Positions 1 through 8,700 of a DNA stretch of 28,428 nt are shown here, one piece after another (position 1 is the stretch's first letter; each line of letters opens with the position of its first letter). The DNA is from UBA1259 sp964453915 (GTDB lineage: Bacteria; Bacillota; Clostridia; Christensenellales; Borkfalkiaceae). The stretch spans positions 1 to 28,428 of the forward strand of contig CAYVPW010000015.1 in NCBI GenBank assembly GCA_964453915.1, given 5' to 3'. The notes under the pieces were generated by a model that was not told where the DNA came from, made no database searches, and saw nothing but the letters and a program-made list of their open reading frames with translations. Position numbers and translations under genes: made by a program.

Positions 1-131
1 ACTACATATTTTTTGATTAGTAAATAATTTTTTAACAAAAATTGCAAATAAATAACAACAAATTTTAAAAAAATTTTAAACCAAGAATAAAGTTCGCAAA
101 ATTTTTTCAGTTATTTTTATTTTAGCAATAA

Positions 132-173
132 CGCAACCTTTCCGGCAAAGGGTTTCCCCTTTGCCGAGGTGCG
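132..173 (-). terminator. Long hairpin at the 3' end of the surface-protein operon
   Basis: A perfect 10-bp stem (143-152 with 157-166) closes on a 4-base loop that reads GAAA on the minus strand. It is extended by a second, bulged stem made of 132-139 and 167-173. It starts about 20 bases after the stop of the last phosphoesterase gene. The T-rich stretch that follows on the minus strand is broken up, so this is either an imperfect intrinsic terminator or a 3'-end stabilising structure. Bases 1-131 beyond it are A+T-rich and show no gene that I can support. Confidence 0.6.
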
Positions 174-193
174 CTTATTTTATAATTACGTTA

Positions 194-2941
194 TTATAAT
201 TGATACCAAGCCGCATATAAAACGGTGTGTGCGGTTGCAGTAAAGCTGCTTACCTTATTTCCGTTTATATCGTACCAACCTAAGAATTTATATCCTTCTC
301 TGGTTGCCGCCGCAAGAGTCACGGTAGAGCCTTCCACAACAACGCTTTCGTTTTCGGAAGAATTTACGCCTTCACCCAAAACGTATGTGATTTTGATAAG
401 TTTATTCCACTTAGCAACTAGGTTAACGTTTTGATCGGCATATTCTGCAGGATTAACCTTTTCTCCGTCTACAGAACCTAAATGCCAACCTTCAAACTCG
501 TAGCCGTCTTTAGAAACAACGGTTTCTTCAGAGCCCCAAGCAACGCCACCGTTAGCATTGTAGGTGGGTGCGGGTGCAGCATCGTAAGTACCGCTAATGT
601 TAAAGGACTTAAATCCGCCGACAGATGCACGAATACTAAAGAACGCAATTTTAAGTTGTACGGAATTAACCCCGTATACGTAAGAAGAAACGTCTATCGG
701 GCTTACGGTGTAATTGCTGTTTGCAGCCGAAGGAGCATTTTCCGTATGAACCAAAGTAAAGGTTGCGCCGTTATCCGTACTTACGTACAACTTCATTAAG
801 AACTTATCAGAACCTTTTAATTCTGCAGTCCATGCTCTTAAAGTCACGGGGGTATCAGCAACGCCGTCTATACCTTCTCTCGTTTCAGCGTCTATAACCT
901 TTTCGGTTGTACGTGCATAGTAAACTTCGTTTAAGTTTTCAGCACTCATAACAGCGGAGAAACTTAAAGTTTCAAAGTTTTTATCGCTACCGGAATCTAA
1001 TCTGATAGTAAATTCGCCGTATCCTGCAAGGTGGTCTTTTCTATCACCGGTGCCAAGCATATATCCACTCCAGCCTGCGGTATCCATATCGTTTAAGAAC
1101 ATATCATCGTAATTGTTCTCGTTAAGACTAGACATATTGTAATCTATGTTTAAGGTGCTTCCTTCGTATTCGGTTTGAACGTAATCAATGTCAAAGGTCA
1201 AAGAAGAAACGTAAGAGTTAGAATCTGCCTTTAACACAAAACGAACGTATAAATCTTTGCAACCGTTAATGTAGCGCAAAATGTGTCTTGCTCTGCTTAA
1301 AACGCTTATATTAGTATCGTCGTAAACAGCTGTTTGCCAAGTAGTTCCGTCAAAAGAATAATCCCATTGGTAAACTGCCTTAGTGCCGTCTGCAAAGTCG
1401 TTTAAAGAGCCGTCTATTGCAAAGTTAACGTCCTTAAATACGTTTGCGTCAGGTTTTGCAAAGTGATAAACAACGTAGCCGGGTTTAGAAGAGTCTACAA
1501 CGCTTAAACCGGTGTTTTTATTACTTTGAACGTTGTTAAACGCATATAAGTACTGAGCCCATCTTCTGTTGTCGCTAGAATTAGACAAGAAGAATTTATC
1601 ATATAAATATTCAGCGTCTACAGAATTGCCATAAACAGTTTCTCCGGTAGTATCTACGGTTATAATTTCTGTTTCACTATAATTAAAAGTAAATTGAGAT
1701 CTTGCGTTAAAGAACATTTTACCAACGTCTGCTTCGCTAATGCCGCTGTCGCCAACAAAAGTATTATCATTGAATGCGGGCGCATAGTAGCAAACGTCTA
1801 TATCTCCGCTTTCACGGAAAATCATTTGAGCAAACACGCCTGCGCCACCGTAAGTAGTATCTTGAGAGTCAATCATAAATTGATATACGGGGTTGCCGAA
1901 ATCGTTAAAATCTACTCTCTTGTTAATGCCACCGTCAGAAGTGTTGTCATGTCCGCAAAGAACCATTTTAACATTGTCGTTGCATTTTACAAGTTTATCC
2001 CAAACACGGTCTTCGGACTTTTCGTATATGGTGTTAGCAGAACTTGCACCCATAAAGTATGCGTGAGTGTTAAGTATAACAAAGCAGTTGGGGTTTTGTT
2101 CTAGAACTTCGCTTGCCCAATTAACGATATCCATATCGGGGTGCAAACCAAGGTTAAGAACCATGTACTTTTTACCATTACCCATAAAGTAGTAATAAGA
2201 GTTTTCAACGTCATCATATAAAGAGCCGCCAAAATACTTTCCCTGACCTTCTACGGTTTCATCAAAGTCGTCTTCGTTAACAATCCCGTCAGAGTTGCTA
2301 TCTGCTATATTTACGCTGTTGTACATAGACAAAGGATATGCTTCGTTAAAAGTTTCTTTAATACGGAAACTTTGTGCCATATCTTCGTAGTCGTGGTTTC
2401 CCATCAACCAAGAATGAGGAACACCGGCGTCGGCTAACATATTACGGAATTTAATATTAGTTTCTTTTTGTTGCCAGAAATAAATATTGTGACCGTATGT
2501 ATCACTAGTCATACCGCCTTTTCCGCCACCGCCACGGTTTGCGCCGTATTCAGCCGCATTGCCCGCAGTGTTATAAGGACCTGTACCAACAACGCCGTTA
2601 GAAAGATAACTATAGTCTACAACATCGAACACGTCGCCCAAGTTGATATACATTTTTAAATTCATATCATCTTTATTTGCAGCGATATATTCGTAAGACT
2701 TTTCAACATATCTTAACCAAATGTCATTAGTCACGGCAATTTGATGGTCGCCCATTGCAACGATGGAGAAATCGTTTTCGCCGACCGTTAATCTGTCGTA
2801 GTACTTTTGATCGATATGCCATTGAGTACTTAATGCACTTGCGGTTTTTGTTTCTTTAGAAAGCAAAGCAAAACCAAGCACTGCGCATAACACTATAGCA
2901 AAAGACAAAACCAAGGTACTGATTTTCTTTTTGATAGTCAT
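194..2941 (-). CDS. Secreted metallophosphoesterase with EF-hand-like loop and two InlB-type repeats, no anchor
   Basis: This 915-aa protein begins with a signal peptide (residues 1 to about 36). A calcineurin-like phosphoesterase domain covers about 55-390: GD-x-Q at 64-67, GDVFD at 102-106, GNHD at 181-184, a THAY histidine at 293 and GH at 330-331. Metal-dependent phosphoester hydrolysis outside the cell is expected, but the substrate is unknown. A 12-residue EF-hand-like loop (214-225, D-x-N-x-D-G, Asp at position 12) sits after the GNHD motif. Two copies of the locus-wide sandwich module follow (about 440-590 and 591-787), then two InlB/Flg_new repeats (about 788-845 and 848-913). The protein stops two residues after the last repeat tryptophan region, with no LPXTG or CGSSV tail, so it is probably released or bound non-covalently. 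It lies 27 bases after its closest paralogue, and a strong AAGGAGGG site precedes the start. Confidence 0.85.
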   Translation of the reverse strand: MTIKKKISTLVLSFAIVLCAVLGFALLSKETKTASALSTQWHIDQKYYDRLTVGENDFSIVAMGDHQIAVTNDIWLRYVEKSYEYIAANKDDMNLKMYINLGDVFDVVDYSYLSNGVVGTGPYNTAGNAAEYGANRGGGGKGGMTSDTYGHNIYFWQQKETNIKFRNMLADAGVPHSWLMGNHDYEDMAQSFRIKETFNEAYPLSMYNSVNIADSNSDGIVNEDDFDETVEGQGKYFGGSLYDDVENSYYYFMGNGKKYMVLNLGLHPDMDIVNWASEVLEQNPNCFVILNTHAYFMGASSANTIYEKSEDRVWDKLVKCNDNVKMVLCGHDNTSDGGINKRVDFNDFGNPVYQFMIDSQDTTYGGAGVFAQMIFRESGDIDVCYYAPAFNDNTFVGDSGISEADVGKMFFNARSQFTFNYSETEIITVDTTGETVYGNSVDAEYLYDKFFLSNSSDNRRWAQYLYAFNNVQSNKNTGLSVVDSSKPGYVVYHFAKPDANVFKDVNFAIDGSLNDFADGTKAVYQWDYSFDGTTWQTAVYDDTNISVLSRARHILRYINGCKDLYVRFVLKADSNSYVSSLTFDIDYVQTEYEGSTLNIDYNMSSLNENNYDDMFLNDMDTAGWSGYMLGTGDRKDHLAGYGEFTIRLDSGSDKNFETLSFSAVMSAENLNEVYYARTTEKVIDAETREGIDGVADTPVTLRAWTAELKGSDKFLMKLYVSTDNGATFTLVHTENAPSAANSNYTVSPIDVSSYVYGVNSVQLKIAFFSIRASVGGFKSFNISGTYDAAPAPTYNANGGVAWGSEETVVSKDGYEFEGWHLGSVDGEKVNPAEYADQNVNLVAKWNKLIKITYVLGEGVNSSENESVVVEGSTVTLAAATREGYKFLGWYDINGNKVSSFTATAHTVLYAAWYQL

Positions 2942-2968
2942 ACTATCCCTCCTTAATTAGTTTTAAAT

Positions 2969-5710
2969 TTATGGCAACCAAATTGCATAAAGAACAACGT
3001 GGTTTGTGCCGATTGTTAAAGTGTTTACCCTTTCGCCCCGTTCATTTATCCAACAAAAGAAAGTTTTGCCGGTTTTGGTCGGTGCGAAAAGTTCTATCAC
3101 TTCTCCCACGGTGGCAACCGTTTTATTTTGAGCATTGTTAACGCCACCGTCTAAAACGTAAGTAATCTTTACAAGTTTATTCCACTTTGCAACAAGATTA
3201 ACGTTTTGATTTGCATAGTCGTTCGGATTAACCTTTTCCCCGTTTACAGTATTTAAGTGCCAGCCTTCAAAAGCATAGCCGTCTTTATAAACGGATAAAT
3301 TTTCGCTATCCGCCGAAACGCCGCCGTTTAAGTTATAGGTGGGCGCAGGCAAAGGAGCGGGTGCCGAACTGTATTCTCCGGATATACTATAACTCTTAAA
3401 TCCGGTTTTGTTAGCTCTTATTCCGAAATATCTTACTTTTATAAGAACGGTTGAACTGTCTTTTATATTTTTAGAAAAATCACAGTTTACGGATATGTTT
3501 TCCGTATATTCCGTGTAGTTATTATCTATCGTCTCTAATAACATAAAAGAATTTCCGCCGTCTAAACTATAATAGAACTTTACTAAATAGCCTAGGGTTG
3601 AATCTTTCCAGTCGATAGAATAACATCCGTCGGTGCGAACGACTTCTTCTTCAACGCCGTCTATCGCCTTTCTTTCTTCGGCAGTTATAACACTTTCCGT
3701 CCAAGTAATATCTTCGTGAATATTTTCCGCATTCATTATACCGGAAAAACTTAAAGATTGAATAGTTCTGGTGCTAGGAGCGTCAAACCTATAAACAAAC
3801 TCGCCTATACCTGCAAGGTGATCTGTTTTATCGCCAGTAGCAAGCAAACTTCCGTTATAGAACGCAGTATCTAAATCGTTATAAAAACCGTTATCGTAAT
3901 TATATTCGCCAACGTTGTTTACTGCAAAGTTAACGCTTAAATCTTCCAACTCGGTTTTAATAGTAGTTGCAGACAAGCCAAATTTAGAAACAGCAGACTT
4001 ATCGTCGCAAAGAAGAGACAACTTTATAAATACGTTGTCAAATCCTTTAACGTATCTATCTATTTGGAAATTGTATCCTAAATATCCTGTTTCGGAATTG
4101 AAATATCCTGCAACCGCCCAGTTTGCGTTATCGGGAGAAACTTCCACTTGGAAAGCGGCAATCGAATTATCGCCTTCGCCATAACCGTTAAGCACGCCGT
4201 CTAGCGTAAAAGTTAAGCCCTTATGCAAATATTTTTCCGGTGAAGAGATTTTATATTTTATATATCCGCCCTCTCCGGAGGTTGTAAGACCTTTATATTT
4301 AGATATAAAAACGTTTTTATAAGAATACGCACTTTCTAAAAATCTGTAGTTTGTAGCACTGTCAGAACAGTAGTCGTAATCCTTCCATAAAAAGCCGTTA
4401 TCTATGGTGTTGCCCAAAACTGTTTCGCCATCTTCTGAAACGATTAATTTTTGAACGTTTGCAGTAAAAGAGAATTGACTGTTATGGGTAAAATATCTAC
4501 CTATTTCAACGTTGCCTTTTAAGTCGTCTTTATATTCTGCGGAATCCACCGCAGGTGCGTAGTATCCAACGTTAACGGTTCCGTCTTTACGGAAAACCAT
4601 TTGTGCAAACACACCAACGCCACCCATAGTTTCTGATTGAGTGTTAATCAAAAATTGATATACGGGATTGCCGTTTACGCCAAAATCTACCTTAGATCTA
4701 ATTTCTCCGCTAACCCAAGAGTGACCGCAACATACCATAAAAATATTTGAATGAAGCTTTAAGAAATTATCCCATAAATATTCGCTTTTATGATAATAAT
4801 CTGGGTAGCCGTATAAAAAAGCGTGCGTTGTCACTATTACTTTAGAATCTGCGTTTGCTTCAACAAGTTCGTTAGCCCAAGCAACGGTTTCTTCCGTGGG
4901 GTGCAACCCCAAAACCAAAACCATATACTTTTGCCCGTTTCCGTTAAAATAGAAATACGCATTTTCTACGTCTTGATATTGCGAACCTCCAAAATACGCA
5001 GTGTCGCTAAGTTCTTCAACGTCTATACTGCCGTTTTTGTTTGTATCGCTAACCTTAACGTTATCGTACATAGTAATCGGAAAAGTTTCGTTAAAGGTTT
5101 TATTTATACGGTAGTTATACGCCATATCTTCGTAATCGTGATTACCCATGGCAAAGGCAAAAGGAACGTTTGCGTTTTGTAAAATGCTTACAAATTTTTT
5201 ATTAGTTTCCATTTGCTGCCAGTAATATCCGGCATAAGCTTCGTAAGTTTTTCCGTTAACGGTTTCCGCTTTGTTAGTTCCGTTGTTAGCCCCGTAAGTT
5301 TCGCCTTCTTTCGTCACGTTAAACGCATTGTTTAAGGACTCTTTTGCGATAAGTGCAGGGTCATCAAACTTATGATCTACGGCATTAAACACGTCTCCTA
5401 CGCTTAAAAACATTTTTAAGTTCATTGCGTCTTTATGTTCTGCAATGTATTTATAAGAATAGGTTGTGTATGCTATCCATTCTTTATCAACAATAGAACT
5501 TTGGTGATCTCCCATTACTACGATAGAAAAATCGTTATCAGGATCAACTGCTAAATTCTCGTCATATTCTATGCTTGCAATCCATCTGGAATCTAACGAA
5601 GAGTGGAATGCGTTTACGCTTTGAGTGTTTGCAATAAACGCAATTCCAACAAACAACGTTATACAACATATTATTGATAAAATAAAAACTGAAGTTTTTT
5701 TATTTATCAT
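2969..5710 (-). CDS. Secreted metallophosphoesterase paralogue with a canonical EF-hand loop and two InlB-type repeats
   Basis: This 913-aa tandem paralogue of the next gene has the same order of parts: signal peptide (1 to about 34), phosphoesterase domain (about 60-390), two sandwich modules, and InlB repeats at about 788-843 and 844-913. Metal-site motifs are GD-x-Q (67-70), GDVFN (105-109, Asn where the family usually has Asp), GNHD (189-192), His296 and GH (329-330). The loop at 222-233 is a textbook EF-hand (D-x-N-x-N-G-x-I-D-x-x-E), so calcium binding is likely. It ends right after the last InlB repeat and lacks an anchor. In that repeat the usual GW is changed to CW. It starts 12 bases after the 1656-aa gene with only a weak ribosome site, so translation is probably coupled. 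The substrate is unknown. Confidence 0.84.
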   Translation of the reverse strand: MINKKTSVFILSIICCITLFVGIAFIANTQSVNAFHSSLDSRWIASIEYDENLAVDPDNDFSIVVMGDHQSSIVDKEWIAYTTYSYKYIAEHKDAMNLKMFLSVGDVFNAVDHKFDDPALIAKESLNNAFNVTKEGETYGANNGTNKAETVNGKTYEAYAGYYWQQMETNKKFVSILQNANVPFAFAMGNHDYEDMAYNYRINKTFNETFPITMYDNVKVSDTNKNGSIDVEELSDTAYFGGSQYQDVENAYFYFNGNGQKYMVLVLGLHPTEETVAWANELVEANADSKVIVTTHAFLYGYPDYYHKSEYLWDNFLKLHSNIFMVCCGHSWVSGEIRSKVDFGVNGNPVYQFLINTQSETMGGVGVFAQMVFRKDGTVNVGYYAPAVDSAEYKDDLKGNVEIGRYFTHNSQFSFTANVQKLIVSEDGETVLGNTIDNGFLWKDYDYCSDSATNYRFLESAYSYKNVFISKYKGLTTSGEGGYIKYKISSPEKYLHKGLTFTLDGVLNGYGEGDNSIAAFQVEVSPDNANWAVAGYFNSETGYLGYNFQIDRYVKGFDNVFIKLSLLCDDKSAVSKFGLSATTIKTELEDLSVNFAVNNVGEYNYDNGFYNDLDTAFYNGSLLATGDKTDHLAGIGEFVYRFDAPSTRTIQSLSFSGIMNAENIHEDITWTESVITAEERKAIDGVEEEVVRTDGCYSIDWKDSTLGYLVKFYYSLDGGNSFMLLETIDNNYTEYTENISVNCDFSKNIKDSSTVLIKVRYFGIRANKTGFKSYSISGEYSSAPAPLPAPTYNLNGGVSADSENLSVYKDGYAFEGWHLNTVNGEKVNPNDYANQNVNLVAKWNKLVKITYVLDGGVNNAQNKTVATVGEVIELFAPTKTGKTFFCWINERGERVNTLTIGTNHVVLYAIWLP

Positions 5711-5722
5711 TTTTCTGTTTTA

Positions 5723-8700
5723 TTATTTTGCCTTTTTCTTACGAGCAACAACCAAGCAAACTCCACAAGCAAGAACCATAGCCCCTATCAATGCGCCATT
5801 TACAAAATCAACACTGCTGCCGCAACCGGAAGAACCTTCGGTTTCGGTTTTTGCTTCGTCAACTTTCCAAGTAGCGGTAAGAGTGATATCTTCGGAAGTA
5901 TCGTCTACAATAATTTGTTCAACGTAGTTTCCGTTTGCATCGTAGAATCCGTCAAAGATAAAACCTTCTTTGGTAGGTTCGCCAAGAACTAGATATGCAC
6001 CGCTATATAACTTGCTTTCGTTTATGGTAGCGTTTGTTCCGCCGTCTAACACGTAGGTTACGGTGATATATCTATTTCCCCACTTAGCGTAAAGGGTAAT
6101 ATCGCCCGTTTCAGTATCGGAAATTTCCGTGATTGCGCCGCCACTGAAATCAGAGGTTATATACCAACCTAAGAAATCGTAGTGGCTTCTGGTTGCATCG
6201 CCTATAGAAGCAACGCCAACGCCGTAGTTATAAGTTGCGGGATTAGTGCTATCGTTTGTTCCGCCGTTTAATTCGTAAGAGATATTGTAAGAGTTTTGTA
6301 CCCACTTAGCATAAAGGGTTATATCACCTACTTGAGTATCGGATATTTCCGTTATAGCATCTCCACTGAAATCAGAGGTTAAATACCAACCTAAGAACAC
6401 GTGGTTTTCATAGGTAGGATCGTATAACGCGGTGGTTTCTCCATAGTTATAAGATACAGGGTTAGAACTGTGATTTACACCGCCGTTTAATTCGTAAGAA
6501 ATACTTGCAGTAGTTTCGCCCCACTTAGCATAGAGAGTGATATTTCCCGTTTGCGTTGCAGATATTTTCGTTATAGCATTTCCGCTGAAATCAGAGGTTA
6601 AATACCAACCTAAGAATACCATTCCTTCATAAGAAGGATCACTTAACGCAGTGGTTTCTCCATAGAAGTACATAACGGGGTTGCCAGATGCGTTTACACC
6701 ACCGTTTAGTTCGTAAGAAACGTTTGCAAACGCTTCTATCGGAGGCAACGTGTTAGATACCCACTTAGCGTAAAGGGTTATATTGCCCTTTCTGCCTTGA
6801 GCGATTTCGGTAAACAACAACGTGAATTCAGCATCGAAATACCAACCGCCAAAAGTATATCCGTCTTTAGTAGCGTCTTCTAAGGTAATAGCCGTGGTAG
6901 AAGTATAGAAATTCGGGTTGTTAACGGAGTTAACGCCGCCGTCTAACACGTAAGTAATATTACCGTCTGCCGCAACAACTTTAACGTAAAGCACGGTGTC
7001 TGTTAAAACTTTTTCGGTTAAATCGTATTCGGTAGTGCAAGAAGAATCGGTATAGAACTTTCCGTCTTCTAAAGCATATCCTTCGGGAACGATTACTTTG
7101 CTTGTATCAAATACTTGACCGGTATATTGATTGTATATATATTGTGGAGCAAGCGTTGTATCAGCTTTTACAAAGTTAATAGTCATTTGATTAAACTTGT
7201 ATTCACTTGCATCAACGTTAAAGTTTCTCAATAACAACCAACCGCTACTTAAACTCTTAATACGAATTTGAATATAGAATTCGGATAATACTTCTCCTTC
7301 GGTCATAAGCTTAATGTTGGTGTTAACGTTATAATCTCCACCACCGGTACCGATGGGCAATTCTTTAATTTTAGTGAAAGAAGTATAACCGTTTGCAATA
7401 GGTTCGGTAGTTCCAAAATATACGTCTACATAATAATCGTCCGTTCTGCCGGTTCCTGCCCAGTTAGAAAGTTTTGCTCTTAAATCTAAAAGAACAGCGT
7501 TAAATTGCTTTCCGGAAGGAGCAACTACCTTATAGGTGATATAACCTTCTTGCGCACTTGCTTTGGGTCCTAAACCAAAGTTAGAGTCAAATTTGGTCAT
7601 CTTTAAGTTGTTAAAGTCGTAAGAACCGATTTTCCAACCGTTTTCGCCTTCTTTAAATTGTTCGTAAGTTGCAGTGTAGTTATCTACTATTTCGTCCCTG
7701 TCTTGATAGGTCACGACAATGTTCATACTCTTTCTTAAAGAAGAAACGGTATAAGTGTTAGAAACAAGGTCAACTTCAGTGCCGTCTACAACTACGGTAT
7801 ATAAATACTTTTCTGCAGAACTACCAAAAGTTAAGGTAAAGCTGTCTCTAAGTTCAAAATCATAAGCTTTGCTTTGTGCAACCGCTCCGTCTAATTGAAC
7901 TAAATTTCCTGCATTTACCAAAGTAAGATTTAATTGTAAACTGCTATCCCACTTTGCATATAATCTGTAATCTTTAAGGGTTGTGGTGTCTAACATTGTA
8001 ATGGGATCTCCCGTATACTCGTCGTTATCATACCAACCGATAAAGGTCATTCCGTCAAAGGTGGGTGCTGCTAATTCAATAACGTCGCCAACTTGATAGT
8101 AAGCGGGGTTAGATGCTGCGTTTACACCGCCGTAAGTTTCGTAAGTGATGTATGCGGTATTTGCAACACGCTCGGTCACTTCCGCAAATAAATCTATAGA
8201 GAAGATTTTTACGGGAACTGCATTTAAATCAACACTCCTAGAAGGAACTTCTAATGCAATTTTAACGTATGCTTCAGAATAGTTTGCAATTGCAGTGCCA
8301 AGATTTATAGCAAGTTTTTGATAACCGCGTTCTTCACCTACCGCACCTTTGTGCCACTTATAAGGATTGGTAAACGCAATGTTAGTTTCGTGAGTAGAAC
8401 TTTCGTCGTAAGTTTTTAAGTTTGCTAAATTATAAACTTCTTTAAAAGACGTTCCGTCACTGCTGGTAGAAACAACTATATTTCCGCCTGACATAACTTC
8501 CGCATTTATCAATGCGTAAAGAGTGCCTAACTTTTTGTTTTCGCCTGCGGAAACTTTATAAGTTAAGTATCCGTTTGCGATATTAACGGTGCCGCCCCAA
8601 ACGTCTGTAGGAATCAAACCGAAAGTTTCGTTTCCGTTTACAACGTTGTTGCGATCTACAAGTTTTGTATGAGTGGGTGCGCCGCCCGCTGCGTCCGTGC

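Noticed and set aside
482..799. Plus-strand open frames inside the phosphoesterase and module genes (for example 482-799, 1694-2104, 4823-5182)
   Set aside because: They are shadows of long minus-strand genes that have signal peptides and domain motifs. They show no motifs, no ribosome sites and no promoters of their own.
194..5710. Dockerin domain as explanation for the calcium loops
   Set aside because: A dockerin needs two loops with helices at a fixed distance. Each protein has one loop only, inside the catalytic domain.
6071..6730. CRISPR-like periodic repeats
   Set aside because: The period is about 220 bases, the repeats are coding, and each unit is an InlB-type protein repeat.
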